Shown in pieces: positions 1 through 5,813 of a stretch of 7,170 bases of DNA (the stretch's first letter is position 1; the number at the start of each line of letters is the position of its first letter). The stretch is from Thioalkalivibrio sp. (lineage in GTDB: Bacteria; Pseudomonadota; Gammaproteobacteria; Ectothiorhodospirales; Ectothiorhodospiraceae). The stretch lies in NCBI GenBank assembly GCA_007120155.1, contig SKOF01000181.1, forward strand, positions 1 through 7,170. The letters run 5' to 3'. Position numbers and translations under genes: made by a program. Under the pieces are notes generated by a model. It was not told where the DNA came from and ran no database searches. It was given only the letters and a program-made list of their open reading frames with translations.

Positions 1-44
1 AGACGGGATTCGTGTGTCCCGCTTAGTGCTTACTGTGTGCCAGC

Positions 45-482
45 TTACGGACGGCAGGCGGAGGGCAGGTACTTGTTGTCCAGACTGCCGCATTCCCAAT
101 TGGTGATCTGGGTGCCGGTGGTCTGCGGTTCAATGGTCATCGTACCGCCGGAATGGACACCGTCGTCAAACGTCACGGTGATAAGGCCAGTAGTATCAGC
201 GACGGTGACGCCGGAGAAGTAGCGACCACTGAGGTTGGTCACATTGTCCGCAACTGCAGCGTCACTATCGACTCCACCGAGGTCACCGTTCTCGTAGAGA
301 TAGACCGCGATGTCGGCGCGCAAACCAGCGGTCGCCGTCAGTGCTTCGGTCGCCTGCGCCCGGGCGGTGTAATCCTGGTAAGCCGGCAGCGCGATAGCCG
401 CCAGGATGCCGATGATGGCCACCACGATCATCAGTTCGATGAGGGTGAAGCCCTGTTGTGCCGTTCTCTTCATGTTCTGCAT
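45..482 (-). CDS. pilA: Type IVa major pilin PilA (prepilin)
   Basis: This 145-aa prepilin is the structural subunit of type IV pili, assembled at the inner membrane and extended through the envelope for twitching, attachment and DNA uptake. The leader is short and basic (residues 1-11), with prepilin peptidase cleavage expected between G11 and F12. The mature protein starts FTLIELMIVV with Glu at mature position 5 (E16), the residue needed for assembly and N-methylation, followed by the hydrophobic alpha-1 helix (about 12-40). C131 and C143 near the C-terminus should form the D-region disulfide loop. The ATG at 482 is chosen because AAGGAG (minus strand, 490-495) lies 7 bases upstream; the Met at residue 4 would be too far from it. 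A sigma-54 promoter lies upstream, and pilR/pilS are on the same strand about 1.75 kb away, past an inserted gene. Family assignment is secure; major rather than minor pilin is inferred from length, composition and promoter. Confidence 0.96.
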   Translation of the reverse strand: MQNMKRTAQQGFTLIELMIVVAIIGILAAIALPAYQDYTARAQATEALTATAGLRADIAVYLYENGDLGGVDSDAAVADNVTNLSGRYFSGVTVADTTGLITVTFDDGVHSGGTMTIEPQTTGTQITNWECGSLDNKYLPSACRP

Positions 483-549
483 GGTGTAGCTCCTTAGCGA
501 TGAAGCGGTTGTCCGCGGTGGAATCGTGTGTGCTCTCGGGCTTCACAAA

Positions 550-565
550 TGCAGGCAACGTGCCA
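550..565 (-). promoter_or_regulatory. Sigma-54 (-24/-12) promoter of pilA
   Basis: The minus strand reads TGGCACGTTGCCTGCA. The invariant GG (-24) and GC (-12) are separated by exactly 10 bases, and only the first T of the TTGC block differs from the TGGCAC-N5-TTGCA consensus. Transcription should start near 540, giving a leader of about 57 bases before the pilA ATG. pilA promoters of this type require sigma-54 and phosphorylated PilR, and pilR is encoded in this window. Seen: motif and spacing. Known: sigma-54/PilR control of pilA in Pseudomonas and relatives. Inferred: start site. Confidence 0.9.
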
Positions 566-603
566 GGTCGTGATTCCGGGATGACCGGATGATTCGAGGG
601 GAT

Positions 604-623
604 CAACGGTGGATCCGCCGTTG
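604..623. promoter_or_regulatory. 20-bp near-perfect palindrome upstream of the pilA promoter
   Basis: The sequence CAACGG-T-GGATCC-G-CCGTTG is symmetric at 9 of 10 base pairs; only the pair 610/617 is broken. It lies between the -24 box and the putative PilR half-sites, about 40-58 bases upstream of the promoter element. It could be a binding site for a second regulator, or chance symmetry. No family could be assigned and it does not fit the IHF consensus well. Confidence 0.4.
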
Positions 624-639
624 AATGCGCCGAACGGGG

Positions 640-667
640 TGACCAATTTTGTCAGTCCGGGTGACAA
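640..667. promoter_or_regulatory. Putative PilR enhancer site: three TGAC/GTCA half-sites at 11-bp spacing
   Basis: TGAC at 640-643, GTCA at 651-654 and TGAC at 662-665 alternate in orientation and repeat every 11 bases, about one helical turn. The outer context makes a perfect TTGTCA-N7-TGACAA inverted repeat (649-667) and an overlapping TGAC-N7-GTCA repeat (640-654). The block lies 75-102 bases upstream of the -24 box, a usual distance for a sigma-54 activator. PilR of Pseudomonas aeruginosa is known to bind clustered TGTC-containing sites upstream of pilA. Binding here is inferred. Confidence 0.6.
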
Positions 668-749
668 GGGGCGGCAGATTTCGAAAGATTCGGAACCGCG
701 GGTCGAATGGTGCTTGCGTTGTGCCATGCGCGCGGAATCTTTGTCGGAA

Positions 750-802
750 AGGCGTTTTAGCCACAGAGGACACAGAGGGCACAGAGGGCACAGAGATAAG
801 GA
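750..802 (+). repeat. CACAGAGG-type 9-mer repeat, left copy
   Basis: AGGCGTTTTAG is followed by CCACAGAGG and three 9-base modules of the form GGRCACAGA, ending in GATAAGGA. A second copy in the same orientation lies at 2015-2058 with the same head (AGGCGTTTTGG) and tail (GATAAGGA) but one module fewer. The 9-base length difference matches exactly one module. It starts 11 bases past the end of the nucleotidyltransferase gene. Such dispersed CACAGAGG strings occur in intergenic DNA of various proteobacteria; their function is unknown. Confidence 0.85.
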
Positions 803-812
803 TGCGTGGGAA

Positions 813-1844
813 TCAGGGTCGCAACCCGTATTCCTGCAGGGCGCCCTGCTGCTCCCCGGGGAGGTGCCGGATGCCCTGGCGTAGCTGAAGCTGGAAACGT
901 GGCGGCATCCGCCCAGCTGCCTCGATGGCGAGGATGAGATCGCCGGGCCGGCCTTCGAGAAGGGCTGAAAGCAATTCGCCGGCCTGTTGCCTGTCCTTGC
1001 GTTGCTTGATGTGTTCCGCAGGCGTGCGGCGTTGCGCGACGACCAGTTTGTGGAGTGCCAGGCGGGCGGGCGCGGGGACGTTCACGAGTATGCCGTGCAG
1101 GGCCACGACTGCCGCCGGTTGCGTGTCTTCGAGGAGGTATTCGAGGTAACGCATGGGATACGCGTGGGTGCGCAGGTTTGGCAGGTAGACGGGGGTCTTT
1201 CGGGGCGGTCCCGTGAGCGGAGTGAGTATGTCCACGTGAAATTCCCGCCCCCGGATCTTGAACTGGGTGGACGGGGATTTGCGATCGAGGGCGGGAACCT
1301 CGAAGAAACCAAGGTTCGATGCCTCGAGGATTTCCCGCAAGGGGCGCGTGTCCGCGGGAAGGGCGAGGGGCAGATGCCCGGGACTGGCCAGGTCCATGTC
1401 CTGGGTACGGACGGCGGATGATGCCCACCTGACGCCGAGCATGTTGCCGCAGACCACAAAGGCGTGAGAGCCGATCAGCGTGGCGCCGGCCTGAAAGATG
1501 CCGGCCCGCTCCAGAACCTCCAGGACTCGTGCCTCCTGGAGTGAGGGTGTAGCGGCGCCTCCCTTGGCGAGCATGGCCACCAGCCGGCGGCGCGAATCCA
1601 GTTCCGGGACGGCCTCCCGGGCCAGGGCCTTCTGCTGTTCGATCAACCGGCGCAACTCGGGGCTGTCCGGTCCCAGAGAAGCCTGTCGTTTGACGCTTCC
1701 CGCCACCAGTTCCATATACCAGTAGCGCTTGCCGCCGATGCGCTTGGAGATATAACTGATGCCCTTGTCCACCGGGAGGCAATGCAGCGCTTGTTGCAGC
1801 AGTTCGCTGTAGAGCAGGTTGGTGCTGTCCGGCAGGTGTTCCAT
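813..1844 (-). CDS. GSU2403-family nucleotidyltransferase-fold protein
   Basis: This 343-aa protein resembles the NTP_transf_8 / GSU2403 family, whose role is not established. It has an N-terminal helical region (about 1-90), then a nucleotidyltransferase core: GSHAF at 125-129, the paired acidic motif TQDMD with D149 and D151, and the third carboxylate in HVD at D205. Together these are the expected metal-binding triad. A C-terminal helical part carries K266 and the R282-K283-D284 motif, reminiscent of AbiEii/MNT-type nucleotidyltransferase toxins. All catalytic positions appear intact. The ATG at 1844 is the start supported by the family-like N-terminus, but no good Shine-Dalgarno precedes it, so the start is less sure than the frame. 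A large AT-rich inverted repeat lies 23 bases upstream. The gene separates pilR from pilA and is bracketed by direct repeats, suggesting acquisition. A toxin or defence role is possible but unproven; no antitoxin gene adjoins it. Confidence 0.85.
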   Translation of the reverse strand: MEHLPDSTNLLYSELLQQALHCLPVDKGISYISKRIGGKRYWYMELVAGSVKRQASLGPDSPELRRLIEQQKALAREAVPELDSRRRLVAMLAKGGAATPSLQEARVLEVLERAGIFQAGATLIGSHAFVVCGNMLGVRWASSAVRTQDMDLASPGHLPLALPADTRPLREILEASNLGFFEVPALDRKSPSTQFKIRGREFHVDILTPLTGPPRKTPVYLPNLRTHAYPMRYLEYLLEDTQPAAVVALHGILVNVPAPARLALHKLVVAQRRTPAEHIKQRKDRQQAGELLSALLEGRPGDLILAIEAAGRMPPRFQLQLRQGIRHLPGEQQGALQEYGLRP

Positions 1845-1866
1845 GATGAATGCCCGGAGGGTATCC

Positions 1867-1906
1867 GTATTTATACGGAGTTTATTTCATTACTCCGTAT
1901 AAATAC
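1867..1906. promoter_or_regulatory. Large perfect inverted repeat (operator candidate) upstream of the nucleotidyltransferase gene
   Basis: GTATTTATACGGAGT (1867-1881) and its exact complement ACTCCGTATAAATAC (1892-1906) are separated by 10 bases. Each arm contains a smaller palindrome: CCGTAT-TT-ATACGG on the left (1865-1878) and a slightly degraded version on the right. The block is clearly AT-rich against GC-rich surroundings and lies 23 bases before the ATG. Symmetry at two scales suggests a tandem operator for a dimeric regulator, probably overlapping the promoter (TATAAA on the minus strand, 1870-1875, is a possible -10). No convincing -35 was found. Confidence 0.7.
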
Positions 1907-1967
1907 AGGTGCATCGGTGTAGGCGCTTCTTGGGGCCGGCGAGATTGAACCCCCGGAAAGGGGGCCT

Positions 1968-1995
1968 GGCCAGAGAGGGACCGAGGGTACAGAGA
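1968..1995 (+). repeat. Decayed CACAGAGG-type repeat
   Basis: The stretch beginning GGCCAGAGAGGGACCGAGGG and ending TACAGAGA aligns base for base with the intact copies apart from scattered substitutions, and has the same orientation as the copy starting at 2015. It is read here as an older, degraded member of the same family. Confidence 0.5.
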
Positions 1996-2014
1996 ACTGC
2001 TCGCCGGATGTGGC

Positions 2015-2058
2015 AGGCGTTTTGGCCACAGAGGGCACAGAGGACACAGAGATAAGGA
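2015..2058 (+). repeat. CACAGAGG-type 9-mer repeat, right copy
   Basis: The head AGGCGTTTTGG, the CCACAGAGG string, two internal GGRCACAGA modules and the tail GATAAGGA match the copy at 750-802 in direct orientation. The pair encloses about 1.2 kb holding the nucleotidyltransferase gene and its operator-like repeat. Bases 2026-2043 are also exactly complementary to 2145-2162. Confidence 0.85.
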
Positions 2059-2128
2059 AAGTCTGATAATGGCGGGATGATCCTTGTCCGATGCCGATCG
2101 GCTGAGACTCATTGGTAATCAAGCTTCT

Positions 2129-2163
2129 TTGTGCCCTCTGTGCCCCTCTGTGCCCTCTGTGGC
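2129..2163 (-). repeat. CACAGAGG-type repeat, inverted copy
   Basis: Read on the minus strand it starts CCACAGAGGGCACAGAGG, the same string as the copy at 2026-2043, giving a perfect 18-bp inverted pair 101 bases apart. It begins about 70 bases past the pilR stop, so a pilR transcript reading through could fold into a long stem that protects or ends the message. There is no U-tract, so a standard intrinsic terminator is not claimed. Confidence 0.8.
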
Positions 2164-2177
2164 TCATCTCTTGTCTT

Positions 2178-2226
2178 GCGCCTTTCGCCTTTCGTTTTTC
2201 GCCTCCCGCCTGTCGCCTTTCGCCTC
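2178..2226 (-). repeat. GGCGAAA-type short tandem repeat tract after pilR
   Basis: On the minus strand the tract consists of degenerate 7-9 base modules such as GGCGAAA, GGCGACA, GGCGGGA and ACGAAAGGCG, starting just past the pilR stop codon. It is low-complexity purine-rich sequence, unlike the flanking genes. Function unknown; probably a slippage-prone intergenic repeat. Confidence 0.7.
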
Positions 2227-2231
2227 TCCCC

Positions 2232-3572
2232 CTACTCGATGCCGAGTTTCTTCAACCGGTAGCGCATCTGCCGGAAGCTGATGCCCAGCAGGCGGGCGGC
2301 GGCGGTGCGGTTGCCGCCGGTCTGCGCCAGGGCCTTGAGGATGGCGCGGCGCTCGCGGTCCTCCAGCAGGTCCTCCAGGCCTTGCCCGGGCGCATCGGCG
2401 CGGGGGTGCTGCAGGTCATCACGCGCCTCGGGCATCTGCAGGTCGGCGGCGCGGATGGTGTCTCCCTCGCACAGGGTGGCTGCGCGCTCGAGGATGTTCT
2501 CCAGTTCGCGGATGTTGCCGGGGTAGGTGTGGGCACGAAGCAGTTCCAGGGCGTCGGGCGCCAGCCGGAAGCCCGTGGTTTCCCAGTCCCGGGCGATGCG
2601 GGCGAGGATATGCCCGGCCAGCAGGGGCAGGTCCTCCAGGCGCTCGCGCAGGGACGGGACCCGGAGTTCGATCACATTGAGCCGGTAGTACAGATCCTGC
2701 CGGAACTGCCCTTCGGCCACCAGGGTGGACAGGTCCCGGTGGGTGGCGGAGAGGATGCGCACGTCCACCGGGATCTCCCGGTTGCCGCCCACCGGCCGCA
2801 CGGCCCGTTCCTGGATGGAGCGCAGCAGCTTGACCTGCATGTGCAGGGGCAGTTCCCCCACCTCGTCCAGGAACAGGGTGCCCCCCTGGGCCGCCTGGAA
2901 AAGCCCTTCCTTGTCACCGGCGGCGCCGGTGAAGGCGCCCTTGAGGTGACCGAAGAACTCGCTCTCCATGAGTTCGGTGGGCACGGCGCCGCAGTTGACC
3001 GGCACGAACGGGCGTTCCGCCCGGGGGCCGAGCCGGTGAATCTCCCGGGCGACCCGCTCCTTGCCGCTGCCGGATTCCCCCAGGATGCACACGGGGGCCT
3101 GACTGCGGGCCAGTTTGCGAATGGTCTCCTTGAGCTGCCGCATCGGAGGCGCCTCGCCCAGCAGTCTGCTGTCCGCGGTGTCGCCGTTCGTTGGCGGGCG
3201 TGTGCGCGCGAGCGACAGGGCGCTGTTGATCAGGTCGCGCAGCATCTTCAGGTCCACCGGCTTCGAGACGAAATCGAAGGCCCCGGCCTTGAGGGCGGCG
3301 ATGGCGGTGTCCATGCTGCCGTAGGCGGTGATCATCGCCACGGGGAGCTGGGGGCGGCGCTGCTGGATGTACTCGACCAGTTCGATGCCGCTGCCGTCGG
3401 GCAGGCGCATGTCGGTGAGGCACAGGTCGAAGTGCCGGCTGTCCAGGAGCGTACGGGCCTCGGCCACGGTGCCGGCCGCGCACGTGGACAGGTCCATGCG
3501 CCCGAGCGTGATCTCCAGCAGTTCGCGGATGTCCGGTTCGTCGTCGACGATGAGTACGTGTTGGATGCTCAT
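2232..3572 (-). CDS. pilR: Sigma-54-dependent response regulator PilR
   Basis: This 446-aa NtrC-type activator is expected to turn on pilA at its sigma-54 promoter when phosphorylated by PilS. The receiver domain (about 3-120) has the acidic pair D10/D11, phosphoacceptor D54, T82 and K104. The AAA+ domain (about 137-375) carries Walker A GESGSGKE at 165-172, the sigma-54 contact loop GAFTGA at 212-217, Walker B ending in LFLDE by residue 237, and the arginine motif FRQDLYYRL (290-298). A Fis-type helix-turn-helix closes the protein (about 421-442). Every key residue is present, so it should be active. The ATG at 3572 overlaps the pilS stop by ATGA, which implies translational coupling and decides the start. 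The frame stays open far upstream inside pilS, but nothing before this Met belongs to the receiver fold. The candidate target site and promoter lie upstream of pilA in this window. Confidence 0.97.
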   Translation of the reverse strand: MSIQHVLIVDDEPDIRELLEITLGRMDLSTCAAGTVAEARTLLDSRHFDLCLTDMRLPDGSGIELVEYIQQRRPQLPVAMITAYGSMDTAIAALKAGAFDFVSKPVDLKMLRDLINSALSLARTRPPTNGDTADSRLLGEAPPMRQLKETIRKLARSQAPVCILGESGSGKERVAREIHRLGPRAERPFVPVNCGAVPTELMESEFFGHLKGAFTGAAGDKEGLFQAAQGGTLFLDEVGELPLHMQVKLLRSIQERAVRPVGGNREIPVDVRILSATHRDLSTLVAEGQFRQDLYYRLNVIELRVPSLRERLEDLPLLAGHILARIARDWETTGFRLAPDALELLRAHTYPGNIRELENILERAATLCEGDTIRAADLQMPEARDDLQHPRADAPGQGLEDLLEDRERRAILKALAQTGGNRTAAARLLGISFRQMRYRLKKLGIE

Positions 3573-5167
3573 GGTTCGGGCACCGGGAACAGGATCCGGA
3601 AGCAGCTTCCGCCGCTCGGCAGGGGCAGATACTCCAGGCTGCCGCCGTTGTTTTCGCACAACTCCCTGGAGATATACAAGCCGAGTCCGGTACCGCTGCT
3701 GCTGGAGGTGACAAAAGGCTCGAACAGCTGCCCGGCAATGCCCGGATTCACGCCGGGGCCGCTGTCCAGCACATCGAGGCTGGTGTGGCCGCCCGCGGGA
3801 TGCGCGCCGCCGCGCAACTCGATGCGGGCGCGTGCGTCGGGTGCCTTGCCGTAGATCAGCGCGTTGTCGCACAGATTCCACAGGATCTGGTGCAGGTGAT
3901 CGGGATCGAAGTATACGCGGGTGTCCGCCGGAGTGATGCGGATGGCGACCTGGTCCATCTCCAGGTTGCGGTGGCCCTGGAACTCCCGGGCGAAGGCGGT
4001 GATCCAGGGGAGCAGCCGGATCTCCTCTCGGCGGGGCTCCTGCTTGCGGGACAGGTTCAGCACGCTCTGGATCACGGCGTTCATGCGCTGGCTCTGGGTC
4101 TGGATGATCCCGCTCAGGCGCCGGTCCGGCGGTGCCAGGGACTCGGACTCCGCCAGCAGTTGCGCGGCATGACTGATGGCACCGAGGGGGTTGCGGATCT
4201 CGTGGGTGATGCTGGCGGTGAGCCGGCCCACGGAGGCCATCTTGGCGGATTGCATCTGGCGCCGGAGTTCCGCCGTGTCTTCGACGAACAGCAGCGTGCC
4301 CACTGCCCGGTCCACCCCCAGGCGCGTGAACCGGACCCGCAGTTCCGGCCCCTGGCTGTTGCCCGGCAGGGTCACCGGCTTCCCGTTGCCCGGTTCCCTG
4401 AGCCATTCCTGGAGAGCGGCGAACAGCCGGGGGGAGAGATTGGCGAGGCTGCTGGGGTTTTCCGGATCCGGGTTGCCCACCAGGTTCCAGGCGGCCTCGT
4501 TGATCAGATGGATGTGGCCCTCGTCGTTGACCACGATGACCCCCGCCTGCATGCGGTCGATGATATGGGCGTTGAGCTCGGCCATGTTCGCCAGGTCGAT
4601 ACTGTGACGTATCGCCAGGGCCTCGCTCTCACGGGCCCGCCAGGAAAGTCCCATGGCCAGCAAAGCGGTGGCGAACAGTCCGGCGCCCAGCAGGCCCGTC
4701 TGGGTAAAGGCACCGTCATCGAAGACCCCGATCACGATGCCCTGGATCTGCGCGCCCAGCAGGGAGAGGGCCGCCAGGGCCGCAAACAGGAGGCCCCAGC
4801 GGCCGGGCATCTGCAGGCTCAGGCCGGCAATGGCCGGGATCATGAGCATGCCGAGCCCGCTCGCGATGCCGCCGCTGGCATAGGTGAGCGCCGTGATGAG
4901 CGGGATGTCCGCCGCCGCCTGAAGGCCCACCTGGGTCTCGAAGGCAGGCTGGCGCAGGCGCCCGCAGAAGCCCAGCAGCAGGGCTGCGATCACGTAGATC
5001 CCCGCCGCCACCAGAAACACCTCCGGCAATGCATGGCCCAGGACGATCGGGCCGGTGCCCAGCCATTCCACCGTCAGCAGCAACCCGGCGATGAACAGGC
5101 GGTAGAAGGAAAAGGCCCGGAGTGATCGCCAGTTGAGTTCGGGCCGTGAGGTGGGCAGGGCGGGCAC
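3569..5167 (-). CDS. pilS: Sensor histidine kinase PilS
   Basis: This 532-aa inner-membrane sensor kinase phosphorylates PilR; in Pseudomonas its activity responds to the level of pilin in the membrane. The N-terminal third (about 18-176) is strongly hydrophobic and fits six membrane segments. A PAS-like domain follows (about 187-300). The kinase has the H-box SITHEIRNPL with phospho-accepting H322, an N-box with N431 and N435, the G1 motif DSGPG (468-472), the F-box LFEPF (481-485) and the G2 motif GTGLGL (492-497). Length matches Pseudomonas PilS (about 530 aa). The start is a GTG at 5167, 11 bases after the stop of the small upstream gene. It has no clear Shine-Dalgarno, so coupling to the upstream gene is likely and the exact start is moderately certain. 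The 3' end overlaps pilR by four bases. Confidence 0.96.
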   Translation of the reverse strand: MPALPTSRPELNWRSLRAFSFYRLFIAGLLLTVEWLGTGPIVLGHALPEVFLVAAGIYVIAALLLGFCGRLRQPAFETQVGLQAAADIPLITALTYASGGIASGLGMLMIPAIAGLSLQMPGRWGLLFAALAALSLLGAQIQGIVIGVFDDGAFTQTGLLGAGLFATALLAMGLSWRARESEALAIRHSIDLANMAELNAHIIDRMQAGVIVVNDEGHIHLINEAAWNLVGNPDPENPSSLANLSPRLFAALQEWLREPGNGKPVTLPGNSQGPELRVRFTRLGVDRAVGTLLFVEDTAELRRQMQSAKMASVGRLTASITHEIRNPLGAISHAAQLLAESESLAPPDRRLSGIIQTQSQRMNAVIQSVLNLSRKQEPRREEIRLLPWITAFAREFQGHRNLEMDQVAIRITPADTRVYFDPDHLHQILWNLCDNALIYGKAPDARARIELRGGAHPAGGHTSLDVLDSGPGVNPGIAGQLFEPFVTSSSSGTGLGLYISRELCENNGGSLEYLPLPSGGSCFRILFPVPEP

Positions 5168-5178
5168 GGCCGAGGGGC

Positions 5179-5418
5179 TCAGTCGTCCCGGCGGGGGAGC
5201 CGATCGAGTTCGCGATGTTCCTCGCTGCAGTAGCGGCGCCCGTCGGACAACAGGGCCTCATCGTCCGGCACATGCAGGCCGCAATAGTCGCAACGCACCA
5301 TGTTGCCCGAGGGCAGCGGGCGCTTCTCGGGCCGGGAATGGCCCAGGGGTTTGCGAACCAGCGTCCGGACGATCAGGAAGACCAGCACGACGGCCGCGAT
5401 GAGAAACAGGATGCGCAT
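5179..5418 (-). CDS. Small PP0621-like membrane-anchored zinc-ribbon protein
   Basis: This 79-aa protein has one N-terminal hydrophobic helix (about 3-20) followed by basic residues, so a membrane anchor with a cytoplasmic tail is likely. The tail carries C43-x2-C46, then C64-x3-H68 about 17 residues later, a probable zinc-binding knuckle related to TRASH/zinc-ribbon folds. It resembles the PP0621-type conserved hypothetical proteins found upstream of pilS in other gammaproteobacteria; that name is from memory and carries no function. It is the first gene of a tight operon (11 bases before pilS), so it may assist pilin sensing or pilus regulation, but this rests on position only. The ATG at 5418 has only a weak ribosome binding site. 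Confidence 0.82.
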   Translation of the reverse strand: MRILFLIAAVVLVFLIVRTLVRKPLGHSRPEKRPLPSGNMVRCDYCGLHVPDDEALLSDGRRYCSEEHRELDRLPRRDD

Positions 5419-5423
5419 GAGGG

Positions 5424-5459
5424 CTTCAGATACAGGAATTCAGAGACAAGATACAAGAA
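5424..5459 (-). repeat. Degenerate TTGTATC repeat cluster upstream of the small gene and pilS
   Basis: On the minus strand, CTTGTATC, CTTGTCTC and CCTGTATC occur within 36 bases directly before the start of the small gene. This AT-richer stretch must contain or lie next to the operon promoter, but no -35/-10 pair stands out. It resembles the short-module repeats seen elsewhere in the window, with a different core. Confidence 0.45.
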
Positions 5460-5494
5460 AATGCGTCTGATGGCCTGTCTGGCCGGGATTGGCC

Positions 5495-5803
5495 AAGGCC
5501 GGTTCGCGGCGGGGTCGCCGCTCCTACGGGTTGGTGTTGCGTAGGAGGCCCGACCCCGGGCCGAAAGGAGGCGGCACCCCGGGTAGGGCCGGTTCGCGGC
5601 GGGGTCGCCGCTCCTACGGGTTGGTGTTGCGTAGGAGGCCCGACCCCGGGCCGAAAGGAGGCGGCACCCCGGGTAAGGCCGGTTCGCGGCGGGGTCGCCG
5701 CTCCTACGGGGTGGTGTTGTGCAGGAGGCCCGACCCCGGGCCGAAAGGAGGCGGCACCCCGGGTAAGGCCGGTTCGCGGCGGGGTCGCCGCTCCTACGGG
5801 GTG
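5495..5803. repeat. REP/REPIN tandem array 1 (90-bp period, about 3.4 units)
   Basis: A 90-bp unit repeats at exactly constant spacing, each unit holding two inverted REP hairpins. REP-B, read on the minus strand, is GTAGGA, stem GCGGCG, loop ACCC, stem CGCCGC, GAA; copies at 5503-5527, 5593-5617, 5683-5707 and 5773-5797. REP-A, on the plus strand, is GTAGGA, stem GGCCCG, loop ACCC, stem CGGGCC, GAA; copies at 5541-5565, 5631-5655 and 5721-5745. B and A are separated by 13 bases, and successive units by a conserved 27-base spacer. The third A copy has GCAG for GTAG at its foot. The last unit is interrupted after B by the RAYT gene. Open frames through the array are by-products of the repeat. 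Confidence 0.95.
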
Positions 5804-5813
5804 AGTTCATTTC

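Larger units (their letters stand above)
483..812. other. pilA upstream region without a gene (330 bases)
   Basis: From pilA outward this stretch holds the ribosome binding site (490-495), about 57 bases of leader, the sigma-54 promoter, a 20-bp near-palindrome, the TGAC/GTCA half-site block, roughly 80 bases without visible structure, and a CACAGAGG-type repeat (750-802). Open frames crossing it on either strand have no recognisable protein character and overlap the promoter elements, so no gene is called. Confidence 0.8.
1845..2231. other. Repeat-rich intergenic region between pilR and the nucleotidyltransferase gene
   Basis: These 387 bases contain no gene I can support. In order they hold the large inverted repeat (1867-1906), a small CCCCC/GGGGG hairpin (1950-1964), a decayed CACAGAGG repeat (1968-1995), an intact one (2015-2058), an inverted one (2129-2163), and a GGCGAAA-type repeat tract (2178-2226). 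Frames crossing it encode only repeat-derived, low-complexity peptides. Confidence 0.8.

Noticed and set aside
3..22. Rho-independent terminator after pilA
   Set aside because: A five-pair stem (CGGGA/TCCCG) with an eight-base loop is present, but the window ends before any U-tract could be seen, so it cannot be supported.
494..727. Small minus-strand ORF upstream of pilA
   Set aside because: It runs across the sigma-54 promoter and the putative activator site and has no protein-like character.
1865..1910. LexA/SOS box within the AT-rich palindrome
   Set aside because: CTGT-N6-ACGG on the minus strand has the wrong spacing and a mismatch compared with CTGT-N8-ACAG.
2112..3854. Long plus-strand open frame of 580 codons opposite pilR
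   Set aside because: It is the antisense shadow of pilR in GC-rich DNA. The predicted protein is rich in G, A, V, Q and H with no domain, while pilR in the other frame has every catalytic motif.
3573..4406. Upstream extension of the pilR frame to a start at 4406
   Set aside because: The added 278 residues are low-complexity and overlap pilS in another frame. The receiver domain begins right after the Met at 3572, which forms the ATGA overlap with pilS.
3785..5125. Plus-strand open frame of 446 codons opposite pilS
   Set aside because: Antisense shadow: the peptide has no recognisable fold and the sense strand encodes a complete histidine kinase.
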